DNA of 64,000 nt from Blastopirellula sediminis (GTDB lineage Bacteria; Planctomycetota; Planctomycetia; Pirellulales; Pirellulaceae): the NCBI RefSeq assembly GCF_020966755.1, contig NZ_JAJKFT010000010.1, positions 1,266,720 to 1,330,719 of the forward strand, read 5' to 3'. Below, in pieces: positions 36,682 through 46,000 of the stretch. The stretch's first letter is position 1. Every line of letters starts with the position of its first letter. The notes under the pieces were generated by a model. It was not told the origin of the DNA. It was given only the letters and a program-made list of their open reading frames with translations, and ran no database searches. A program made the position numbers and the translations under genes.

Positions 36682-38289
36682 GTGCTTGTCTTTTTACTTC
36701 TGATCGCGCCTGTCCTTTTGTCGATGGTGGCGATCCAAGTTTTCTCGTATCGCGCCGCTTTTGGACTGCTCCGATTCGAGAAAGGATCGTGGCTGACGGC
36801 GCTCGAAGTCGCTTTGGTCGCGCTGATCGTGTCGCTGGGGTCGGAAGTAGCTCTGCACGTTTGCCGTCAAGCGGGAGTGGACGTGCCGAATGGGGCGTAC
36901 ATCTTGGTTCCCTTGGCGGTGCTGGCCTTCATCGCCATCTATATTCGCTGGCGCCTGGCGACGGAAGCGCGATGGGCGATCGCGGCGATGTTGATCGGCA
37001 TTTCGATCGGCGTCATTCCGGCGCTTTCGACCGCCTATTTGCTGCGGGCCGTTTGGGTGAACGCCTACATGACGTCGAGCAGTTCGATGGCGCCGACGTT
37101 GTATCCGAGACGTTACGAATTGACTTGCGAGAATGGATCGCAAATCGCTGTTGCGGAGCGAAACGCAAACATCTTTTTGGATAGTGGAACGGAAGTGACG
37201 CTTCGCTGTCCGTGCGATGAAACGAAAGTAGTATTGCAGCCGGGCCGGGTCGATTTACCGACGATATCCGCCGATCGATTCGTGGCCGAGAAAATAGGGC
37301 TGTCGCAGCGACGTTGGGATATGGTCGTCTATCGAAATCCTGATGAGCCGGAAGTCGAATACGTTTCTCGTCTGATCGGCATGCCTGGGGAGAAAATCTC
37401 TCTCCGGGCCGGGGACGTTTGGCTCGACGATCAAATGCTCGTCAAACCTCGGGCGATGGAAGACGAGTTGTGGTTTCCGGTCTATCTGGTTGACCGCGAT
37501 CTCCCTGAGGAAGAGTTTGACAGTTGGCTTCATACGACCGCGAGCGGCGGGAGCGTCTGGGGGCAGCGAGCCTGGACGATCAGCGAGGATGACGCAGGTC
37601 TCGAAATGCGCGGTCCGGTATGCGATCGTTGGTCCTATATGCCTATCGCGAGAGATGCGAACCACGCGGATGGCGAGAAGCCTACGCAAGCCGTCGCGGA
37701 TATGCGAATCGACTTCACGATGTCGGATATCGGGGAAAAGCCGCTGGAAGTCGCCGTTGACTATTATGCTCGCTCGATCATTTGGCGCTTCGCGAAAGAG
37801 AAGAAGATCGAAGTCGCGATCGGCGCGGCGGACGATGACGAGCCTGTTGCGAAGGAGTCGGAAGGGCCCGTCGTCCAACCAGGAGATCGCATCCGTCTGG
37901 TCATGCGTGACGGAACGCTCAGCGTCTGGCAAAACGGAACGACGGTTCTGGAGTTGCCGGCGATTGCGGCGCCTCCAGTTGATTGGGACTCGGCCGCAGT
38001 CGACCGACAATTGACCTGGAAGGGGAACGCCGGATGGCGGATCGCCGACATCCAGCTCTATCGCGACATTTACTATCTCAGCGGTGACGAGCTGGCGAAT
38101 AGATTCCGGGTCCGTCGTACTTTTCAGGGCTCGTGGGATCTGGGCGTCGACGAGTTGGTCATATTAGGGGACAACAGCGGCGGCTCCCTCGATTCGCGGA
38201 CGTACGAGAAGCGGTTGAAGACCAGTGACGTCGTCGGCCGCGTCGTCGCTCGCTACTGGCCGCCGTCACGCTGGCGGATCTTCCCGTAG
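36682..38289 (+). CDS. Signal peptidase I-like (S26) membrane protein with inserted domain
   Basis: The protein is read as 535 residues from a GTG. Four hydrophobic segments precede the catalytic region, more than the one or two of typical SPase I. Box B is intact with S135 (SSSSMAPTL). Box C (WDMVVYRNP) and box E (ILGDNSGGSLDSRTY, near residue 497) are also clear. In box D, EYVSRLIGMPGE has S229 where SPase I has its catalytic lysine. About 250 residues lie between boxes D and E, including a beta-rich segment reminiscent of a LamG/concanavalin-like fold (WSYMPIARDANHA to GTLSVWQNGTTVLELPA). It is probably membrane-bound; whether it is an active peptidase is uncertain. Confidence 0.78.
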   Translation: MLVFLLLIAPVLLSMVAIQVFSYRAAFGLLRFEKGSWLTALEVALVALIVSLGSEVALHVCRQAGVDVPNGAYILVPLAVLAFIAIYIRWRLATEARWAIAAMLIGISIGVIPALSTAYLLRAVWVNAYMTSSSSMAPTLYPRRYELTCENGSQIAVAERNANIFLDSGTEVTLRCPCDETKVVLQPGRVDLPTISADRFVAEKIGLSQRRWDMVVYRNPDEPEVEYVSRLIGMPGEKISLRAGDVWLDDQMLVKPRAMEDELWFPVYLVDRDLPEEEFDSWLHTTASGGSVWGQRAWTISEDDAGLEMRGPVCDRWSYMPIARDANHADGEKPTQAVADMRIDFTMSDIGEKPLEVAVDYYARSIIWRFAKEKKIEVAIGAADDDEPVAKESEGPVVQPGDRIRLVMRDGTLSVWQNGTTVLELPAIAAPPVDWDSAAVDRQLTWKGNAGWRIADIQLYRDIYYLSGDELANRFRVRRTFQGSWDLGVDELVILGDNSGGSLDSRTYEKRLKTSDVVGRVVARYWPPSRWRIFP

Positions 38290-38305
38290 CTGCGCAATAC
38301 AAGAA

Positions 38306-38345
38306 ATAAAAAACGCAGGCGACGCCCCAGTCGCCTGCGTCTTTT
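38306..38345. terminator. Bidirectional terminator
   Basis: ACGCAGGCGAC and GTCGCCTGCGT form a perfect 11-bp stem around GCCCCA. A-rich sequence to the left and CTTTT to the right give U-runs on both strands, serving the convergent signal-peptidase-like and receiver genes. Confidence 0.8.
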
Positions 38346-38372
38346 GAATCGCCCAGTCTGCCCCTGGAGCGA

Positions 38373-38840
38373 TCAAGTGCTTTGCGTCGCGAGTTCGTAG
38401 GCCCCTTGGAGCGGCCGTCTTGCCGAGCGACGCGTCTGCGTCTGATCGACGAACTCACGAAGTTGTTTTGGCGTGTACGGTTTCCCTAAAAAGTCGCTGC
38501 ATCCGGCGGTGCGCCAATCGTCAATCAGCTCGGCCTCGGACCAGGCGCTGACCGCGAAGATCGGCTTTTGGAAACCGAGATTTCGCAGTCGAGCAGTCGT
38601 CTCAATGCCGCTAATCGTCGGCAGCTCGTAGTCGACCAGGACGACGTCAAACGTCTCGTCGGACGCGACGCGCTGGATCGCTTCCAGCCCGTCTCCGACA
38701 TACTCGACGGCGTATCCGCTTTTGCGCAACACGGTCGTCGCCAGAAGTTGATCGAGCGGATTATCTTCAACGAGTAAAACGCGTCTGTCCAAAATCGAAT
38801 CGCTGCTGGTTTGCTTTTCGGGTCGCCCGCAACAATACAC
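38373..38840 (-). CDS. Single-domain response regulator (CheY-like)
   Basis: The protein has 155 residues consisting of one receiver domain and short extensions, with no output domain. The acidic pair is in LLVEDNPLD (E25, D26), the phospho-acceptor is D70 (VLVDYELP), and the conserved lysine is K120 (LGKPYTPKQL). The T/S switch position falls in FAVSAW. A phosphorelay or kinase-signalling role is expected, with the partner kinase unknown; the orphan kinase at 28093 is a possible but unproven partner. Confidence 0.85.
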   Translation of the reverse strand: MYCCGRPEKQTSSDSILDRRVLLVEDNPLDQLLATTVLRKSGYAVEYVGDGLEAIQRVASDETFDVVLVDYELPTISGIETTARLRNLGFQKPIFAVSAWSEAELIDDWRTAGCSDFLGKPYTPKQLREFVDQTQTRRSARRPLQGAYELATQST

Positions 38841-39035
38841 GATGTATCGTGCTTGGTTACCGCAAACCTAGAATGTTTTGCTTTGCACTTACCAGTAAAC
38901 GCAGGGAATTGCGGAGAACCGTGAAGAGGGGGGGCGGGTTTCCCGCGAGATTCCCCGAGTTTTGCCTTTGCAGCGGGTAAAAATGGCGGGAGCTAACTAG
39001 CTGTTCGCGCCGGTTTTGCAGCGGCCGCCGCTGCG

Positions 39036-39629
39036 CTAAAACGCATCTTCGCCGTCAACCGAGTGGCGGAGAACGAGCGGGTGCTCCAGGAAAGGAGCCT
39101 TCGCGCCGGCCAACTGAAAGACGCCGCTCGAATGGCTCGTCGCTTTGAAATGTTCGCCGCAGAGAATCAGGCCGACGATCCCGGCAAGGAACAGAAACAA
39201 ACAAAGGAGTCCCAGTACGCCGCTTTCCCAGGCCAGCGCCCAAATCATGCATCCCAGCAGCGCCAGCCAGATGAGCGAAACGGCGGCGAGCCTGATCTTG
39301 CGGCGGCCGTTGCACGCTTGGCAAAGGGCGTAGTCGATCTTCAGCGGCTTACGGACCAGCATCGAGCCGATGATCACAAAAATCGGCCCGGCTAGCAGCA
39401 GCAGGAAGATCCAGGGAGGAGTCCAATAAATCGTCCGGGCAAAGCTTCGCCCCTGGTTCGCGTCTTCGCCGCAGTGGATGCAGACCTTGGGCAACTGAAC
39501 CGGCGTGCGAGCCTCCAGCTTGTTTCCTTGGATGCGATATCCTGACTCTTGGGTCCCGACGCCGGAGTCGGCCATTGGCGAAGCGAAAGGATTGATCTCA
39601 GGCACGATGTACGTTTCGTCGCTGTCCAT
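39036..39629 (-). CDS. Membrane protein with zinc-ribbon-like cysteine pairs
   Basis: The protein has 197 residues from an ATG at 39629. It opens with INPFASP, a segment often found at the start of small planctomycete membrane proteins. Two Cys pairs, CIHCGE and CQAC, could form a zinc ribbon split by the first hydrophobic hairpin (WIFLLLLAGPIFVIIGSML). A second hydrophobic hairpin (IWLALLGCMIWALA and LGLLCLFLFLAGIVGLIL) follows. Function is unknown. An in-frame start 12 codons upstream is less likely. Confidence 0.7.
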   Translation of the reverse strand: MDSDETYIVPEINPFASPMADSGVGTQESGYRIQGNKLEARTPVQLPKVCIHCGEDANQGRSFARTIYWTPPWIFLLLLAGPIFVIIGSMLVRKPLKIDYALCQACNGRRKIRLAAVSLIWLALLGCMIWALAWESGVLGLLCLFLFLAGIVGLILCGEHFKATSHSSGVFQLAGAKAPFLEHPLVLRHSVDGEDAF

Positions 39630-39735
39630 CGACTCGCTCGATTGGGCTCGGTGAAGGAAAAGCATCGGATTGACTTTCAGAATAGCCTGCCGGAGCAGCG
39701 AAATTCAACTCTCTCCTCCAGCGGTAGAAGTTCGC

Positions 39736-40500
39736 TCAGGGAGCGACTCCCTGAATCGTCAGCATCCACGCGGCGAGATTCTCGAACCGCGCTCGATCGT
39801 AGTTCGACTCCTTGGTCGAGTTCATCCCTTTGAGCAACTGTCGCATGCCGGGCCCGATCACCGCGTTGACGCAGCGCTCCTGCAACGTCTCGACCAGGGT
39901 GCGAAAATTGGTTTCGCGACTTGGGACGACCGGGATGCCGGCTTTGCGAAACGCAAACGCGTTGCGGTCGATCCGCATTCGAATCAGCGGATCGCGGCAG
40001 AGGAGTTCGAGATAGACGGTCAGCGACGTGCGGGCCGCCGGCTGGATGCGGGTCTGGTCGGTGTTCGCTTCGGCGAGCAGTTGCGACTCGTGCGGGTCGA
40101 GCTGCATCGAGCCGGTCTTGCGGACGAACTCCGGTACGATGTCGATCAGGAAGAACTTGTCCCACGGAATCCGCCCGGTCCAGCGGGGAACGTCGACCAC
40201 AAAGGCGTCGTCGGCCAGGACGGCGCTCTTCAGCGGATAGCGGGGAGGCGCTGGGACTTCGACCATGTCCGACTCGGCGACGACCTGAACCGGAATGTCG
40301 GCTCGGCCCAAGGCGGCGGCGGCGTCGAGCGCGTCTTTCTCGGTAAGGTCGCGGAGCAGCACGCCGGGGCGGCGGTGGAGCGTTTGCAGGAACTCGGCCG
40401 GGATTACGCCGGCGAAGGGCGCCAGAATCGGAGCGGCGTCCTGAACCGAGAAGGGAGCGGTTGGATCTCGCAATAAGGCGAATTTTGATTCGTCGTTCAT
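39736..40500 (-). CDS. Conserved hypothetical protein
   Basis: The protein has 254 residues from the ATG at 40500 (MNDESKFALLRDPTAP). It is soluble, with no signal peptide. It has a mixed alpha/beta character (DDAFVVDVPRWTGRIPWDKF, later FRTLVETLQERCVNAVIG). I do not recognise a family. It is divergent from the membrane protein gene at 40630. Confidence 0.65.
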   Translation of the reverse strand: MNDESKFALLRDPTAPFSVQDAAPILAPFAGVIPAEFLQTLHRRPGVLLRDLTEKDALDAAAALGRADIPVQVVAESDMVEVPAPPRYPLKSAVLADDAFVVDVPRWTGRIPWDKFFLIDIVPEFVRKTGSMQLDPHESQLLAEANTDQTRIQPAARTSLTVYLELLCRDPLIRMRIDRNAFAFRKAGIPVVPSRETNFRTLVETLQERCVNAVIGPGMRQLLKGMNSTKESNYDRARFENLAAWMLTIQGVAP

Positions 40501-40629
40501 GCCAACCTCTGCGCTAGCGGAAACTCCTTTTGGTTGTAACACAATTTCTCCCGATCAGCGCACGTAAAGTAAGTGAATTACCCCACCGTTTCGTATACTA
40601 AATTGGGTAACGACGCCCAGGATCTTCCG

Positions 40630-41478
40630 ATGGACGAAATCGCGTATGATGCGGCGACCGCGCCAGCTGCTGAGAAACGGGGGGATGTTCCCTGGAGAGC
40701 GTTGGCTTTTACGGGAGCGTATGGCGCCGCGATCCTCGCCGTGGTCGTTACGCTCTCACATTGGCCCGACGTTTATAGTTGGCTGATTTGCATCCCGGCG
40801 ATGGGCGCGGGGTTGGCGATGAGCGTTTACCTGTTGACGATGTCGCCGCGGCGATTCGCCGGGATCGCGATTCTCTTGCTCGGCTTGACGGCGGCGATCG
40901 TCGGCATGTGTTATCTCGACCTGTCGAGTCGTGATCTGGCGCTGGCGAAGATCCAGTTCTCGTACCTGAGGTTCTATGGGGCGTCGGTCGGCTGCGTTGC
41001 GGCGGCGCTGGCCTATTGGAGTCGCCGGCGATATTGGCGGATTCAACCGGTCGACGGCGAAGGACCCGAATCGCCGAAACGGATTTCGATTCCGATGAGC
41101 GTGTGGGATTACGTCTATCTGGCGACGTGCGTCGGAGCGCTGATTCTGTTTCACAGAACGACCGAGTCAGTCCCGATCAGCGTGATCGTCGTCGGCCTGT
41201 TGCATTTGTTTGTGCGCGTCGGTCTGGCTCCGGCGACTCGCGGATTTTCGCCGCCGGCGTTGATCGTCACGGGACTGGTTTGCCTGGCCGCGCTCTTCCA
41301 GGCCGTCTGGCTGTTTTACCCCGTACAGAGTCCTATTTTGATCGCGTTGGTCGGGATCCCGTCCTTGTTGTGGGGCGGAATTTTGCTGTCGCTGCGGGGG
41401 GATGGCTACCGCCGCGTGCAAGACTTTTCCGCCTATGCCGAAAATGTCCCCATCGCCGAGCCAGATCCGCTAGCATGA
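40630..41478 (+). CDS. Multi-spanning membrane protein, unknown function
   Basis: The protein has 282 residues and about eight hydrophobic segments in the body, for example AYGAAILAVVVTLSHWP and GLVCLAALFQAVWLFYP. The N-terminus is soluble and the C-terminus is short and polar. The ATG at 40630 is preferred over an in-frame GTG at 40573 because AGGA lies just upstream and a TATACT -10-like element sits at 40594-40599, between the two candidates. No family was recognised. Confidence 0.65.
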   Translation: MDEIAYDAATAPAAEKRGDVPWRALAFTGAYGAAILAVVVTLSHWPDVYSWLICIPAMGAGLAMSVYLLTMSPRRFAGIAILLLGLTAAIVGMCYLDLSSRDLALAKIQFSYLRFYGASVGCVAAALAYWSRRRYWRIQPVDGEGPESPKRISIPMSVWDYVYLATCVGALILFHRTTESVPISVIVVGLLHLFVRVGLAPATRGFSPPALIVTGLVCLAALFQAVWLFYPVQSPILIALVGIPSLLWGGILLSLRGDGYRRVQDFSAYAENVPIAEPDPLA

Positions 41479-41569
41479 TGGGTGCTAGTCGCCCTTTACA
41501 GCGGCATTTTCCTTTGCCACATTTGGTAGGTTCGTTCGTCTGACGCCTCGTTTCTCGGAGAGACCAAAC

Positions 41570-41839
41570 ATGTCTCAGAACTTCTCGAAGCACCAACAAA
41601 ACATCATTCGCAACTACTACGAGAACCGGGACTCGATCGCGATCCAAAAGTTGCAAGAGAACATCACCGAACTTTTCCTGGCCGAAGGAAAGAAGCGGGC
41701 GACCGTCTGGAAGCGAATCATCGGTCACTTGGAAAAGCTGAAGGTTCCCAAGGCCCAGATCGACCACCTGGTCGCGAAGGATGACGCGGCGCTGGTCGCG
41801 AGTTACTTGGAAAAACTGATGGCCAAGCAGGAGGGTTAG
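41570..41839 (+). CDS. Small conserved hypothetical protein upstream of Fe-ADH
   Basis: The protein has 89 residues, basic and helical, with a Lys-rich centre (ELFLAEGKKRATVWKRIIGH) and no Cys. GGAGA precedes the ATG. It lies 8 bp upstream of the iron-containing alcohol dehydrogenase, so the two are probably one transcription unit. Function is unknown. Confidence 0.75.
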   Translation: MSQNFSKHQQNIIRNYYENRDSIAIQKLQENITELFLAEGKKRATVWKRIIGHLEKLKVPKAQIDHLVAKDDAALVASYLEKLMAKQEG

Positions 41840-41847
41840 TCCCTGCC

Positions 41848-43032
41848 ATGGCTGACGCTTGGAGCTTCTACTCGGCTGGCGAGCTGACCTTTGGCGTCGG
41901 CGCGAGCCAGCAAGTTGGTAAGTTGTCGGCACGTCGCGGTTGGTCGCGCGTGCTGATCGTTACTGACCCGACGCTTGTTCGCCTGGGGCTGGTCGACAAA
42001 GTGCGCCGGCCGCTGGTCGAAGCGGGCGCAACGGTCGAAGTCTTCGATGGTAGTTGTGCTGAGCCTGACCTGAGCGTCGCGATTGACGCCGGCGCCGCGG
42101 CGAAGAAGTTCGCTCCTGACGCCATCTGCGGAGTCGGCGGCGGCAGCAACATCGACCTGGCGAAGATCGTCGCCATTCTGCACGCCCATGGCGGAGTTCC
42201 GGCCGACTACTTCAGCTGGGACAACGTCCCTGGTCCGGTGACGCCGCTGATCGCACTGCCGACGACTGCCGGAACCGGCAGCGAAGTTTCGCAGTCGGCG
42301 GTGCTGACCGATTCCGCCAACGCGATGAAGGTCAGTACGCTCAGCCAATATTTGCGGCCGACGGTGGCGATCGTCGATCCGCTCCTCAGTTCGACTTGTC
42401 CGCCGCAGGTGACCGCCGACAGCGGCATCGATGCGCTGACCCATGCGGTCGAAGCGTACACGTCGACCACGTTCGACATGCTGGAGCAAGATGGCGACGG
42501 TCCGGCGCCTTACAGTGGATCGCATCTGCTGGTCGATGCGCTGGCCGAGAAAGCGATCGAGCTGGTCGGCAAGCACCTGGTGCAAGCGGTTCGCCAGGGA
42601 GACGACTTAGAGGCGCGAACCGGAATGGCGCTGGCCGCGACGTTGGCCGGGCTCGCGTTTTCCAACGCTGGAGTCGCCGTGGTGCATGCCCTTGAATATC
42701 CGATCGGCGGCGCTGTGCATTGCAGTCACGGCGGCGGCAACGGGCTGCTGCTTCCCTACGTGATGCGCTTCAATCTGCCGGAGCGGCAGGAGAAGTTCGC
42801 CAAAATCGCGCAGCTATTGGGCGGCGATGCGACCGCCGAAGGGGCGATCGCCCAGGTCGAGCGATTGAAAAAAGCGATCGGCATCCCCGAGCGACTGCGC
42901 GAGTATGGCGTGACGCCGGAGATGCTCCCCGGCTTCGCCGCCAAATCAATCACGATCACGCGGTTGATGCGAACCAATCCGCGTCGCCCGAGCGAACAGG
43001 ATCTACTGCAGATTCTGGAGTCGGCTCTTTAG
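41848..43032 (+). CDS. Iron-containing alcohol dehydrogenase
   Basis: The protein has 394 residues, typical of the Fe-ADH family (type III, NAD(P)-dependent). The Rossmann GGGS loop is at VGGGSNIDLAK, and the TTAGTGSEVS region follows. The metal ligands are in DSGIDALTHAVEAY (Asp and His), HALEYPIGG and HSHGGGNG-type CSHGGG. It reversibly oxidises an alcohol or hydroxyacid; the natural substrate is unknown. AGGAGG at the end of the preceding gene serves as its ribosome binding site. Its 3' end overlaps that of the giant gene at 43003 by 30 bp. Confidence 0.9.
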   Translation: MADAWSFYSAGELTFGVGASQQVGKLSARRGWSRVLIVTDPTLVRLGLVDKVRRPLVEAGATVEVFDGSCAEPDLSVAIDAGAAAKKFAPDAICGVGGGSNIDLAKIVAILHAHGGVPADYFSWDNVPGPVTPLIALPTTAGTGSEVSQSAVLTDSANAMKVSTLSQYLRPTVAIVDPLLSSTCPPQVTADSGIDALTHAVEAYTSTTFDMLEQDGDGPAPYSGSHLLVDALAEKAIELVGKHLVQAVRQGDDLEARTGMALAATLAGLAFSNAGVAVVHALEYPIGGAVHCSHGGGNGLLLPYVMRFNLPERQEKFAKIAQLLGGDATAEGAIAQVERLKKAIGIPERLREYGVTPEMLPGFAAKSITITRLMRTNPRRPSEQDLLQILESAL

Positions 43033-46000
43033 CCGATTGATCGCCTGCCCGAATCGCGGGTGCTCTTCTTCCAAATCGTCGAGAATCGAGAGCGCCTTTT
43101 CGACGACGCAGTCGACGATCGTCGAAGCCTGCAGCGCCCAATCAGGCAATTGCTCCGGCTGCCAATGGTGAGCCGGGAAGGAGAACGCCGTTTCGACTTC
43201 TTCCTCTTCCTCCTCCTCGGTCGGCGCCTCCCAGCATTCTTCAAGCAAGCTGAGATTGCCGAAGGCGGCGTCGAAGTTATTCTCTTCAGGCGTGGGAAGC
43301 GGCAGCGGAATCGCTTCCCCTTCCAACAGCACGCTGGCGGAAGTTTGAATCGCCAGCGATTCGGTTTCGACCAGCGGATTCGGCGGGACGAAAATCGTGG
43401 GGAAGCTGATCGGGGCGTCGTTGTCGCGTGTCGTACCAACGTTTCGAATCATGTAGACCAGGTCAATCAGCGAAATGTTGCCGTCTTGGTCGAAATCGTA
43501 CGGGTACAACGCGGGATTTGACGCGACCGGCGTCCCCAACTTGCTAATCAGCTTGGACAAATCGATCAGGCCAATCACGCCGTCGTCGTCCAGATCATAG
43601 GGAACGACCTGCATGGTCGTTTCCGGAGATTCCGTCGGCAGCCCGAACTGGTCGGTCACTTCGTCGGTGCTGAGGAGGATGTTAGAAAGTGAGAATTGCG
43701 AATCGAGCGGAGTCGGATAGGCGCCGAAGAGGTTATTGGCAACGCCGCCGTGCGGGTTGGGGCGGAAGTGGAAACTGCCGACCAGCAAATAGGCGTCGAG
43801 CGCCGCGTCGTCGAAGGTGAACTGACTGGCGTCGATCTTTAGCGTGTCGCCGACGTTGTTGATCTGCAACTGGCCGACGCCGCTCCCGGCGACGAAGCTT
43901 TCCAGTAGGTACCACAAGTTGCTGAAATGGAGGTCGAGCGTGACGTTGGTCAACGAACCGCCGATGCGAGCCGGGCGGCGGATCCAGACGTTCGCCGTCA
44001 ACGAGTCCCATTCGTCAATCCGCGCGAAGCTCGGCGGCAACGTCGCAACTTGTCCCTGGCCGTCGGTGACGGGATTACCGGCGTTGAGCGTCAGGGCCGC
44101 TTCCGGGATCGCCAACACGTCAAGCGTGAAAGTCGTATGCACGACGCCCCCAGCGCCGTTGTCGGCGGTAATCGTCGCTTCATGCTGACCGACTTCGTTG
44201 AGGCTCGGCGTGTAGCTCCAACTCCAAGTTCCGTCGCCGTTGTTGATGACCATGCCGAGCGAGGTGGAGAGAGCGACCTGATCGTCGCCGAAGTCGGCAT
44301 ACCTGCCGACGTTCTGCGCTAACCGCGTGGGCTCTTGGGCGACGAGAGAATGGTCGACCGTCAGATTCAAGACATTCAGGGTAAAGCTCGCTTCCGTCAT
44401 GTTGACGCCGTCGGTCAGAGAGATCGTAACCAGTTGGCTCTCCAGCGGATTGTTGACGGCGTCGTAGCTCCAACTCCACGTACCGTCGCCGTTGACGACG
44501 ACGTCGCCGATCGAAGCGGTCGCGCGAATGATCCCTTCCATCAGGTATTGGTACGTTCCGCCGGCGCTGGCGATGTTCCCTGCGGGAGTCGTCACGATCG
44601 GCTGATCGGCGGCGGCCGTAGGGTCGGCGATCTCGATGAACCATGTATCGAGAATCTCGGGGGAGTCGTTGACGTTATAGACGCGAGTCGTCACCCGATT
44701 TCCGAGCAACTTGAAGTCGAAGACGGCGTCCGCGTTCTGTAAGACCTGATCGTTATCGGGCACGATTTCGGTCAGACGCTCCGTTCCCGCCGGCGTGCCG
44801 TCGGTTCGCCACAGTTCCATGCCGTACGTCGCGTCGTAGGCGCGGAAGTAGAGGAACTCGCCGACTTCCAGGGTCGAATATCGGAAACTATACGGGCCGA
44901 CGTCAGCCAGATAGACGGAGTTTCCCGTCGTCGCATCAAGCTTCCAGACTTCTAAGGTTTTCTTCTCCGAGCTGTAAGAAGTGAAGTAGATTTCTCCGTG
45001 GAAGATGGTCACCAGATCACTGATACGTCGACCGGTGGGGAGGTTGAGCGGAATGGTGGTGGAGCCGTTCGGCGTGCCGTCGGTGCGTCGCAGTTCGAAA
45101 TAGTAGTCGTTGGCGACGTAGTAGACGTATTGGCCATCCGTAAGTCGCTTCGTGGAGAACGTGACGTACTCCGAGGTCTGGCCGTGAGCCGGTTTCGTAC
45201 CTTCGGCGGTTCCGTCCGTTTTCCAAAACTGTTGAGCGGCGACGTCGGTCTGGGCAGTGAAATAAACTTCGCCATTGAGTTCGACGAACCGAGTCCCTCC
45301 CCAGACGCCGCTTTCCGGTCCGTCGTAAATGTCTTTGATCAGCATCGTGCCGTCGACGGTACCGTCCGACTTCCACATTTCCAGCCCGGTCTCTTCGGTC
45401 GTCGCGAGAAAGTAGAGCGTTCCGTCGCTGGCCTGAAAGGAATGATCGTTGCCGATTGATCGTTCCGAACCTTCGTTGACGTCAATGAAAACCTTGGTTC
45501 CGTCCGTCGTTAGATCGGACGTGAAGGGCTCGTAGCCATGCTCTAGATCATCGGCGAAGAAGAGCAGCGTCCCGTTTACGTCGTGGAAGGAGTTTGCGAT
45601 GACGCGGATGTTGCGGATCCTCTGGGTCCCGGCGACAGTCCCGTCCGATTTGTAGAGGGAAGACGCGGTCGAAATGACGAGCGTTCCCTGGTAGTCGAAC
45701 AAGCTTTGGACGTTCGACGATGCGGGAAGCAAGCGGATGGTCCCTGCCGCGGTTCCGTCGGTTCGCCAGAGCGAACGTTCCGAAATGAAGTAGTACAAGT
45801 CGCCGACGAGAAGGTAGTCGGAGATCGGCGCGTTGATGGCGAACGGCGCGGCCGAACCAAGTCGCGTCGCTTGCGGATCCCAGCGATCGATGGTGAAGGT
45901 CGTTTCCGCTTGCTCGTCGCCGTCATCCGCCGTGATGGTGACGCTGGCGGGGATCTCTTCCAGCGTGCTGTCGAGCGACCAGCTCCAAGTGCCGTCGCCG

